Source: an uncultured Desulfobacterales bacterium (GTDB taxonomy: Bacteria; Desulfobacterota; Desulfobulbia; Desulfobulbales; Desulfocapsaceae). Taken from it: a stretch of DNA of 64,000 nucleotides. The stretch spans positions 124,001 to 188,000 of the forward strand of contig CALGIJ010000012.1 in assembly GCA_937915545.1 (NCBI GenBank), read 5' to 3'. Under the pieces are notes generated by a model. That model saw only the letters and a list, made by a program, of their open reading frames with translations, searched no databases and was not told the origin of the DNA. A program made the position numbers and the translations under genes. Shown in pieces: positions 8,502-15,709 of the stretch (its first letter is position 1; each line of letters begins with the position of its first letter).

Positions 8502-10856
8502 GTGACGACAACGGTTATCAAAGGTCTCAACGAACAAGGTGGCCGCCTCAGCTCCATGGAGTTCGAAAAGCTGGTGCGGCAGGCCGCGACGACCAGCAAC
8601 AACCTGGTGCTCGAGGCCTACGGCCAGCATAACATCGGCATCCGCCTGCAGCACCCCGACGGCCTCAAACTGACCGTCTCCGGCCCGTCGGGACAGCGCC
8701 TCGGCTGCATGGGCATGCCGGGCACGACCATCGTCTGCCAGGGTTCGACCTCGGATGACGTCGGCTATCTCAACATCGGCGCCGAAATCACCGTACTCGG
8801 CGACGCCACCAACGGCGCCTGCAACGCCATGGCCAACGGCAAGGTGTTCATCGGCGGTTCCATCGGCGCCCGCGGCCTGACCATGACCAAATGGAACCCC
8901 GAATACAGCCGCCCGGAGCTCTGGGTGCTGGGCTCGGTGGGTGACTCCTTCGCCGAGTTCAACTGCGGCGGCATCGCCGTGGTCTGCGGCGTCAACCCCA
9001 AGAACCCGGAGAACGTGCTCGGCTATCGGCCCTGCGTCGGCATGGTCGGCGGCACCATCTACTTCCGCGGCAAGATCGACCACTCCTACCCCAAAACCAA
9101 CGCCCGCCTCAACGCCGTAGGCGACGAACAATGGCAGTGGCTAAGCGATAATATCGGCGGTTTTCTGGCTCGCGTCGGCAGAAGCGACCTCTTGCCCTCG
9201 CTGACCGTACGCGAAGAGTGGCAGGTGTTGATGCCGATTACCCCGCAGGAACGGGCGCTGATGTTCGCCGGCCCCATGCCCATGGCGGAGTTCCGCAACA
9301 CCCAGTGGAACCGCAGCTTCGGCGGCGACCCCCTGCGCGACATCGCCCCCGGCCTCGACCGCAGCCCCATCGGCTTCATCGTCAGCGGCGAGTTGCGCCG
9401 CAAGAAACCCTACTGGGCCAACTGCGAATCTGCCGCCCCCTGCACCTTCTACTGCCCGGTGCATATCCCCACCGTCGACCGCCTGCGTCTCATCCGCGAG
9501 GGCCGCATCGACGAGGCCTACGAGTTGCTGCTGCGCTACACGCCGCTGCCAGCCTCGGTGTGCGGCGCCGTCTGCCCCAACCTGTGCATGGAGAACTGTT
9601 CGCGCCAGGGTGTCGACGAAGCCATCGACGTGCAGGTCCTCGGCCGGGCGGTGGCGGGCAGCAAACCGCCAGCAGTGGCGCCGCCGCTGGGCAAAAAGGT
9701 GGCCATCATCGGCGGTGGCCCGGCGGGCATGAACGCCGCCTGGCAACTGGCCCTGGCCGGCATCGAGGCCCATATCTTCGAGCAGGACGACAAGCTCGGC
9801 GGCAAGCTCGCCCAGGTTATCCCCTGGGAGCGGCTCTCCCAGGCGATATGGGATGAGGAGATGAAGCGTTTCCTCGCCACTCCGGGAATCTTCGTCAATC
9901 TCGGCGTATCGATGAGCCGTGACAAAGTGACCGAACTCGCCAACAACTTCGATTTCGTCATCGTCGCCGTCGGCACCCACACCCCGCGCCGCCTGCAGTT
10001 CCCAGGCAGCGAACGGGTCATCCCCGCCCTCGACTTCCTCAAGGGGGCCAAGAGCGCCAATCCTCCTGCCGTAGGGCGCCGCGTCGTGGTCATCGGCGCC
10101 GGCAACGTCGGCTGCGATGTCGCCTGCGAGGCCTATCGCCTCGGCGCTGACACGGTGACCCTGGTAGACATCCAGAAACCGCTCGCCTTCGGCAAGGAAA
10201 AGGCGGCGGCAGAGCGGCTCGGGGCAACCTTCAAGTGGCCGGTGGTCACCGGCGAGGTAACTGACGAAGGCCTGGTCACCAAGGATGGCGAGGTCATTCC
10301 CGCCGACACGGTGATCATCTCCATCGGCGACGTCCCGGCCCTGTCCTTCCTCCCCGACTCGGTGCAGACGGTTACCGTCGGCGGCGCCGCCTGGATCGCC
10401 ACCGACCGTGCCCACCTCACCTCCGACAAGCGCATTCTCGCCGTGGGCGACGTCGAACGCCCGGGCCTGGCCACCAACGCCCTGGGGGCCGGCAAGACTG
10501 CCGCCGAGTATATCATCGCCAGCTGCCAGGGCCGTGAGTGGAAGCCCTTCGACAAGCCGCTCATCCCCCAGAAGGCGTTGACCATCACCCATTACGTTCC
10601 CGTAGCGAAGGGAACCACGGAAGGTGACCAGGCCAGCCGCTGCCTGTCCTGCGCCTCCTGCCGCGACTGCCATCTCTGCGAGACCATCTGCCCCACCGGG
10701 GCCATCAGCCGCCGCGAGCTCACCGCCGGCAGCGCAGGTGACGGCGTTTATCTCACCATCGGCTACGAGTATGTCTCCGACGACGACAAGTGCATCGCCT
10801 GCGGCTTCTGCGCCGATACCTGCCCCTGCGGCATCTGGACGATGAATGCCTTCTAA
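8502..10856 (+). CDS. Fused glutamate synthase GXGXG domain and NAD(P)H-dependent FAD oxidoreductase
   Basis: A 784-residue fusion of two parts usually encoded apart. Residues 1-245 are the GXGXG beta-helix domain of glutamate synthase (NIGAEITVLG, GKVFIGGSIGARG, GGIAVVCG). Residues 305-380 are the cysteine-rich helical domain of GltD-type proteins (CTFYCPVHIP, CGAVCPNLCMENC). An FAD Rossmann motif IIGGGPAGMNAA is near 402-413 and an NADPH Rossmann motif VIGAGNVGCDVA near 530-541. The C-terminus has two 4Fe-4S clusters (CLSCASCRDCHLC and CIACGFCADTCPCG). It starts with GTG at 8502 behind AAGGAG. It would feed electrons from NAD(P)H to the FMN subunit just upstream. Confidence 0.9.
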   Translation: MTTTVIKGLNEQGGRLSSMEFEKLVRQAATTSNNLVLEAYGQHNIGIRLQHPDGLKLTVSGPSGQRLGCMGMPGTTIVCQGSTSDDVGYLNIGAEITVLGDATNGACNAMANGKVFIGGSIGARGLTMTKWNPEYSRPELWVLGSVGDSFAEFNCGGIAVVCGVNPKNPENVLGYRPCVGMVGGTIYFRGKIDHSYPKTNARLNAVGDEQWQWLSDNIGGFLARVGRSDLLPSLTVREEWQVLMPITPQERALMFAGPMPMAEFRNTQWNRSFGGDPLRDIAPGLDRSPIGFIVSGELRRKKPYWANCESAAPCTFYCPVHIPTVDRLRLIREGRIDEAYELLLRYTPLPASVCGAVCPNLCMENCSRQGVDEAIDVQVLGRAVAGSKPPAVAPPLGKKVAIIGGGPAGMNAAWQLALAGIEAHIFEQDDKLGGKLAQVIPWERLSQAIWDEEMKRFLATPGIFVNLGVSMSRDKVTELANNFDFVIVAVGTHTPRRLQFPGSERVIPALDFLKGAKSANPPAVGRRVVVIGAGNVGCDVACEAYRLGADTVTLVDIQKPLAFGKEKAAAERLGATFKWPVVTGEVTDEGLVTKDGEVIPADTVIISIGDVPALSFLPDSVQTVTVGGAAWIATDRAHLTSDKRILAVGDVERPGLATNALGAGKTAAEYIIASCQGREWKPFDKPLIPQKALTITHYVPVAKGTTEGDQASRCLSCASCRDCHLCETICPTGAISRRELTAGSAGDGVYLTIGYEYVSDDDKCIACGFCADTCPCGIWTMNAF

Positions 10857-10879
10857 GTATTGAGGATATTGCAAATGAG

Positions 10880-10912
10880 CGAGCGCTTCCGCCACCCGGC
10901 GTGAAGCGCTCG
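10880..10912. terminator. Bidirectional terminator-like hairpin
   Basis: Arms CGAGCGCTTC (10880-10889) and GAAGCGCTCG (10903-10912) are perfectly complementary across a 13-base loop. A short TTTCGTGTT follows on the plus strand and AAAT precedes it. It sits between two convergent genes, the glutamate synthase fusion and the small minus-strand gene. Confidence 0.65.
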
Positions 10913-10919
10913 TTTCGTG

Positions 10920-11192
10920 TTAGCGGCGCACCAGGCGCAGAGTGACCTCGTAGCGGCCGCTGTCGAGATCGGCGGGAAGGAGGGTGCCGTCGGGCACCAT
11001 GATGGTCAGCACGCGGCCCTTGCGTGGGTCGCTACCCTGTTTGGTGCGGCGCTCGCGACCGGAAGGCCCGGCCACACCCTTGCGCGGGGGGCGCACGTGG
11101 AGCAGCTGGGCATCAATGAAGACCGCCCCTTTCTGAGGCACTTTCTGGCCCTGCGGCTGCAGGGGCGGGATGGACCCGATGACGATTTCCAT
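10920..11192 (-). CDS. Hypothetical 90-residue basic protein
   Basis: I do not recognise the family. The product is basic, with 14 arginines and no hydrophobic segment or cysteine. The middle is rich in R, K, P and G (residues 35-58); the C-terminal third (RVLTIMVPDGTLLPADLDSG) reads like two beta strands. A strong AAGGAG Shine-Dalgarno lies 7 bases before the ATG, the main reason to accept it. It is divergent from the P-loop/FHA/phosphoesterase gene across 270 bases and ends at a bidirectional hairpin. Confidence 0.65.
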   Translation of the reverse strand: MEIVIGSIPPLQPQGQKVPQKGAVFIDAQLLHVRPPRKGVAGPSGRERRTKQGSDPRKGRVLTIMVPDGTLLPADLDSGRYEVTLRLVRR

Positions 11193-11462
11193 GATTCTGC
11201 TCCTTTGCTGATTCCTGCCCCACTTCTACCCCAAAGAAAGAAAATCGGCAAGAATGTTATCATCCTGCGACTACGTTCTTTTTGGCAGAGTTACCACATT
11301 ACCATCCTCCGGCCCCATCCCTCGTCGCCGTTTCCCCCTTTCCAGCAGCGGCCCGCCTCGTGTATGGTGGGTCGCGGGGCCGCCTCCCGCCTCCTCTTTC
11401 TTTCACCATAGGCACGGCTGCCCGAAGACGCCAGCCGCCGTGCCCTGCCAGGCCTGACAGCG

Positions 11463-13547
11463 ATGATCGATCCCTTAAAAAAAATCCTCGAGCCAATCAA
11501 GGAACTGCAGACCATCCGCGGCATCGACCTGCCCATTGGCCTGGAGTACCTGCAGCTGGTGGTGACCGGTCCGCCCGGGGCTGGCAAGTCCTACTACATC
11601 GAACAGATCCGCGGCTGGCCCAACGAGGGCTATCTCGACCTCACCCAGAAAAAATGGTGGAAGAACCAGACGCTGATGTTCCGCCCACGCGAAGTCCATC
11701 TCGGCCTGCCTTTTCGCGGGTTCGCCGAGGCGCTGACCGTCTTCGACAAGGAATACCTGCGCTGTCAGCCGCCCCCGGAGATCGACTTCCAGCGCGTCAA
11801 GATTCCCCCGGAGAAGCGTTTCTTCTTCCAGACCGACTGGCGCCACCGCTATATCTTCGAATTCCTCATTCCCAGCGCCGCCACCATCTACGAGCAGCGC
11901 CTGGCACGCCAGGACCAGGGCTACTTCCCGGTGGACGACAACCTCAGTCTGGAGATGGTGCGGCAGCAGGTGGCGGTCTACCGTGAGATGGCTCTCTACC
12001 TGCACCGTGCTGGGCTCAATGTCTACGTGCGCAAGGGCATCGACCACCCGCCGATGATCATCGTCGAGAAGGGTGTCGCCAGCGTACCGCGCTGGTCCCT
12101 CGACAGCAGCCCGCAGCGGCCCAGCCTGCGCACCCGCGCCGGCTGGCGTTGGCTGGTACGCCACCACTACCCCATCCGCTGGCTGACCCTCGACACCTCC
12201 CCGCAGACCCTGCTCGGCCCGGGGCGCATCGCCCATGACGGTAAAAGCTTCGAGCTGCACCTCGGCAGCACCCAGCTGCGCTTCCAACCGGAGATCCCTA
12301 TCGGCGGCAAAAAGGGCCGCAGCACCAAGAACTGGGTCATCCAGAGTCATCGTGGCTGTTCGGAGACCACCATGGGCGGGTTCCTGCGTATCCGCGTCGG
12401 CGAGACCATCGTCATCGGCCGCAGTCACAAGGAATTCCGCCAGCTCTTCCAGCTCTCCGCCGACGTCGCTGAACGCCATATCAGCATCACCAACCGCCGT
12501 GGCGACCTCATCCTCTCGCCCCTCGCCGGTGGCAGCGACATCAGGGTGCAACGCCTCGACGATCTTGACTACCGCGAGCAGGTAGCCCGCGGTCGCCACA
12601 AGGCCCTGCTCGATATCGGCCGTCTCTACGGCGGACCACTGAGGCCCCTGGCGACCGACAAAGCCCTGGCCACCATCCGTGCCGTCAACAGCCTGATGGA
12701 GAACGAGGCCTATCGCCCGAGAAACCAGCAAGGCCGGCCCGGCGGCCTGCTCGAACTGCCGGCGGAGGCCATCCCGGTCATCGTCGGCGACCTCCACGCC
12801 CAGGTCGACAACCTCCTCAAGATTCTCAGCGAGAACTGCCTGCTCGACTGCCTGCGCAGCAAGAGCGCCCTGCTCCTCTTTCTCGGCGACGCGGTGCACT
12901 CCGAACAGCTTCACGAGATGGCCAAATTCGACAGCTCGATGCTCATCATGGACCTCATCTTCAGGCTCAAGCTGTCTTTTCCCGACGCCGTCTTTTATCT
13001 GCGCGGCAACCATGACAGCTTCGACGCCGAGATCTCCAAGAACGGGGTGCTCCAGGGCGTTTTGTGGAGGGAGTCGCTGCTCGGCCAGCGCGGCGCCGCC
13101 TATGTCGAGGAGATGCAGCGGTTCTACGACCTCCTCCCCTACGTCGCCGTCGCAGAGAATTTCATCGCCTGCCATGCCGGGCCGCCACGGGAAGAAATCA
13201 GCCGCGAGGACCTCATAAACCTCGCCGGCCACCCCGAGCTGGCGGCGGAGCTGGTCAGCACGCGCATGAAACGCCCCCACTTTCTCGCCGGGTACGGCAA
13301 AGGCGATGTCAAGCGGCTGCGCCGTTCGCTGCACCTCGCTCCCAAGGCGCGGCTCATCGTCGGCCACACCCCTCTCGACCCCTTCGGCAGTTTCTGGCTG
13401 CACGCCGGGTCGATAAAGAACCACCATATCATCTACAGCGCCCACAATGAGGGGCCGAGCGTCATCATCCGCACCGGCGATACCTTCAACCCCATCTCCT
13501 ATCCTGCCGAGCCGCTCGGTGAGATCATCGGCGAGCTGCTCGACTGA
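11463..13547 (+). CDS. P-loop, FHA-like and PPP-type phosphoesterase fusion protein
   Basis: A 694-residue protein of unknown role with three recognisable parts. Residues 30-200 hold a P-loop NTPase with Walker A GPPGAGKS (36-43). Residues 305-360 look like an FHA phosphopeptide-binding domain (ETIVIGRS near 314-321, AERHISITNRRGD near 337-348). Residues 438-690 are a PPP-family metallophosphoesterase: GDLHAQ (442-447), GDAVHSE (475-481), RGNHD (514-518), then CHAGPP and VGHTP. A kinase-like P-loop, FHA and phosphatase combination recalls eukaryotic polynucleotide kinase-phosphatase, but order and phosphatase type differ. No ligase or RNA-repair gene is near. Its downstream neighbours are phosphate-uptake genes. 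The ATG lacks a clear Shine-Dalgarno. Confidence 0.8.
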   Translation: MIDPLKKILEPIKELQTIRGIDLPIGLEYLQLVVTGPPGAGKSYYIEQIRGWPNEGYLDLTQKKWWKNQTLMFRPREVHLGLPFRGFAEALTVFDKEYLRCQPPPEIDFQRVKIPPEKRFFFQTDWRHRYIFEFLIPSAATIYEQRLARQDQGYFPVDDNLSLEMVRQQVAVYREMALYLHRAGLNVYVRKGIDHPPMIIVEKGVASVPRWSLDSSPQRPSLRTRAGWRWLVRHHYPIRWLTLDTSPQTLLGPGRIAHDGKSFELHLGSTQLRFQPEIPIGGKKGRSTKNWVIQSHRGCSETTMGGFLRIRVGETIVIGRSHKEFRQLFQLSADVAERHISITNRRGDLILSPLAGGSDIRVQRLDDLDYREQVARGRHKALLDIGRLYGGPLRPLATDKALATIRAVNSLMENEAYRPRNQQGRPGGLLELPAEAIPVIVGDLHAQVDNLLKILSENCLLDCLRSKSALLLFLGDAVHSEQLHEMAKFDSSMLIMDLIFRLKLSFPDAVFYLRGNHDSFDAEISKNGVLQGVLWRESLLGQRGAAYVEEMQRFYDLLPYVAVAENFIACHAGPPREEISREDLINLAGHPELAAELVSTRMKRPHFLAGYGKGDVKRLRRSLHLAPKARLIVGHTPLDPFGSFWLHAGSIKNHHIIYSAHNEGPSVIIRTGDTFNPISYPAEPLGEIIGELLD

Positions 13548-13599
13548 AACCACCGTCTTCCAGGGAGCCCACATGTCGCCACAGCTAGAGACAAAAACA

Positions 13600-13630
13600 T
13601 TGACAATTTTCACCAATCCTTTAATGACAG
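13600..13630 (+). promoter_or_regulatory. Candidate promoter and PHO-box-like half-sites before the phosphate uptake genes
   Basis: TTGACA (13600-13605) is a perfect -35 hexamer, with TTTAAT/TAATGA 14-16 bases later. ATGACAG (13624-13630) reads CTGTCAT on the other strand, the consensus PHO-box half-site, and the TGACA in the -35 is a second half-site in the same orientation about two helical turns away. Spacing is not the exact 11-base period, so this is tentative. Confidence 0.3.
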
Positions 13631-13691
13631 CGTAACATCGCGGGCGGCGCCCTGTGCCCGTCCACCACATACCCTCCCCAGGAGTCCTGCC

Positions 13692-14378
13692 ATGCCCCTT
13701 CGCTCGCCTCGACCCCTTTCCGGACTGTTTCGCGGTTCCCCCTTCAAGCCCATCCAGGAACACATGCGGGTGGTATTCTCCTGCATCTGTCATATGCCGC
13801 CGCTGTTCGACGCCGTCTACCGCGAGGACAGGGCGCAGCTGGTCGACTTCGCCACGCAGATCAAGGAGACCGAGACCGCCGCCGACAAGCTCAAGTCCAC
13901 CTTCCGCCTCAACATGCCCAAGTCGCTGTTTCTGCCGGTGGACCGCAAGGACCTGCTCAGCCTCATCGGCGATCAGGACAAGATCGCCGATACCACCGAG
14001 GACATTGCCAAGATCTTCCTCTTCCGCGACATGGTAGTGCCGGAAGGCATCAAGGAACTGCTCGACGAGCTGCTCGAAGGCACCATGGAGATCAGCGCCT
14101 CGGCGCGCGACATGATCGAACAGCTCGACGAGCTGCTCGAGGTCGGCTTCGTCGGACGCGAACTCGACAAGGTGAACGTCATGATCGCCGGGGTGCGCCG
14201 CAGCGAGCATAACATCGACGACATCGTCCACCGCCTGCGCGCCCGCCTCTTCGCCATCGAAAAAGAGCTCAACCCGGTGGACGCCATGTTCTGGTACCGA
14301 ATCATCGACCTCGTCGGGCAGATCTCCGACCAGGCGGAAAACCTCGCCGACCGCCTGCTCCTCTTCCTTTCCAAATAA
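13692..14378 (+). CDS. DUF47/TIGR00153 PhoU-like phosphate transport regulator
   Basis: A 228-residue helical protein of the PhoU-like DUF47 family, which accompanies PiT transporters and is thought to control their activity. The hallmark acidic helices are visible: DKIADTTEDIAKI near residues 96-108 and a similar late segment, ISDQAENLADRLL. It starts at ATG 13692 after CAGGAG and ends 15 bases before the PiT gene, so the pair is one operon. Its N-terminal 20 residues are proline- and arginine-rich and not part of the family core. Confidence 0.88.
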   Translation: MPLRSPRPLSGLFRGSPFKPIQEHMRVVFSCICHMPPLFDAVYREDRAQLVDFATQIKETETAADKLKSTFRLNMPKSLFLPVDRKDLLSLIGDQDKIADTTEDIAKIFLFRDMVVPEGIKELLDELLEGTMEISASARDMIEQLDELLEVGFVGRELDKVNVMIAGVRRSEHNIDDIVHRLRARLFAIEKELNPVDAMFWYRIIDLVGQISDQAENLADRLLLFLSK

Positions 14379-14393
14379 CCAAGGGGAATCTCG

Positions 14394-15659
14394 ATGGAAA
14401 TTATCGCATCCTACGGCACCGTGTTCCTCGTCCTGGCGATCATCTTCGGCCTCTACATGACCTGGGGGGTGGGGGCTAACGACCTCGCCAACGCCATGGG
14501 CACCTCGGTGGGGGCCGGGGCGGTCACCATGAAGCAGGCGATCTGCATCGCCATGGTCTTCGAGTTTCTCGGCGCGGTGCTCGCCGGCGGCCATGTCACC
14601 GAGACCATCAGAAAGGGCATCATCGACCCGACGCCGATCATCGACCGTCCCGAAGTGCTCGTCTACGGTATGCTTGCCGCCCTGCTCGCCTCAGCCATCT
14701 GGCTGATGACCGCCTCCGCCAAGGGCTGGCCGGTCTCCACCACCCACTCCATCATCGGCGCCCTGGTGGGTTTCGCCGTGGTTGGCATCGGCCCGGAGGC
14801 GGTCAAATGGCAAAGCCTGGTCACGGTGGTGATGAGCTGGATCGTCTCGCCATTGGTGGGCGGCACCATTTCCTTTCTCCTCGTCATCTCCACCCGCAAG
14901 CTGATCTTCGATACCGCCAACCCCCTGCAGAACGCCAAGCGCTACGCCCCCGCCTACATTTTCCTCGTCGGCTTCACCATTTCCCTGGTCACCCTGTTCA
15001 AAGGACTCGAGCATCTCCACCTCGAGCTCAACGCCCTGCAGAGCTTCGCCGCCGCCACCCTGGTCGGTCTGCTCACCGCCCTCGCCGGCTGGTCGCTGAT
15101 CCGCAAGGTCAAGGACGACCCCGGCGCCAATCGCACCTTCGCCTTCGCCAGTGTCGAGAAGGTGTTCACGCCGATGATGCTCTTTACTGCCTGTTCCATG
15201 GCCTTCGCCCACGGCTCCAACGACGTCGCCAACGGCATCGGCCCGCTGGCCGCCGTGTTCAGCATCGTCTCCTCGGGCGGCGAGGTGATGCAGAAGTCGG
15301 CCATCCCCCTGTGGATCCTGCTGCTCGGCGGCTTCGGCATCGTTCTCGGCCTGGTCACCCTCGGCTTCCAGGTCATGCAGACCATCGGCAAGCGCATTAC
15401 CGAACTGACCCCCTCGCGCGGCTTCTGCGCCGAGCTGGCAGCGGCGATCACCGTGGTTATCGCCTCGCGCACCGGCCTGCCCATTTCCACCACCCACGTC
15501 CTCGTCGGCGCGGTGCTCGGCGTCGGCCTGGCCCGCGGCATCGGCGCCCTCGACCTGCGGGTGGTGCTCAATATCGTCATTTCCTGGGTGGTGACCCTGC
15601 CGGCCGGGGCGATCATGGCGATGTTCTTCTTCTTCACCCTCAAGGGCATCTTCGGCTGA
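14394..15659 (+). CDS. pit: PiT-family inorganic phosphate transporter
   Basis: Low-affinity cation-coupled phosphate permease of the inner membrane (PHO4 family), 421 residues with about ten hydrophobic segments. The two inverted PHO4 signatures are present: WGVGANDLANAMGTSVG near residue 23 and FAHGSNDVANGIGPLAAV in the second half. Each is followed by a WPVSTTHS- or LPISTTHV-type motif. It is immediately downstream of its DUF47 partner. A 13-bp hairpin lies 10 bases after the stop. Confidence 0.93.
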   Translation: MEIIASYGTVFLVLAIIFGLYMTWGVGANDLANAMGTSVGAGAVTMKQAICIAMVFEFLGAVLAGGHVTETIRKGIIDPTPIIDRPEVLVYGMLAALLASAIWLMTASAKGWPVSTTHSIIGALVGFAVVGIGPEAVKWQSLVTVVMSWIVSPLVGGTISFLLVISTRKLIFDTANPLQNAKRYAPAYIFLVGFTISLVTLFKGLEHLHLELNALQSFAAATLVGLLTALAGWSLIRKVKDDPGANRTFAFASVEKVFTPMMLFTACSMAFAHGSNDVANGIGPLAAVFSIVSSGGEVMQKSAIPLWILLLGGFGIVLGLVTLGFQVMQTIGKRITELTPSRGFCAELAAAITVVIASRTGLPISTTHVLVGAVLGVGLARGIGALDLRVVLNIVISWVVTLPAGAIMAMFFFFTLKGIFG

Positions 15660-15669
15660 AACGCCCCCT

Positions 15670-15700
15670 GTTGCGGCCCCGCCAATAGCGGGGCCGCAAC
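15670..15700. terminator. Perfect 13-bp hairpin between convergent pit and mrcA
   Basis: Arms GTTGCGGCCCCGC (15670-15682) and GCGGGGCCGCAAC (15688-15700) pair perfectly over a 5-base loop. No T-tract is present on either strand. Position between two convergent stop codons suggests a shared bidirectional terminator or 3'-end stabiliser. Confidence 0.7.
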
Positions 15701-15709
15701 ATCTGCTTC

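Noticed and set aside
11463..13547. RNA-repair operon (Pnkp/Hen1-like)
   Set aside because: No ligase domain, no Hen1 methyltransferase and no neighbouring repair gene. Only the domain analogy remains.
13573..13635. 20-codon frame with a GGGAG ribosome site before the DUF47 gene
   Set aside because: Too short to judge, no hallmark of a leader peptide (no codon run), and it overlaps the candidate promoter.
11475..14594. 1039-codon antisense frame across the phosphatase fusion and DUF47 gene
   Set aside because: Composition (long D/E/G/V-rich runs) is that of a shadow frame, it crosses three accepted genes, and no ribosome site is present.
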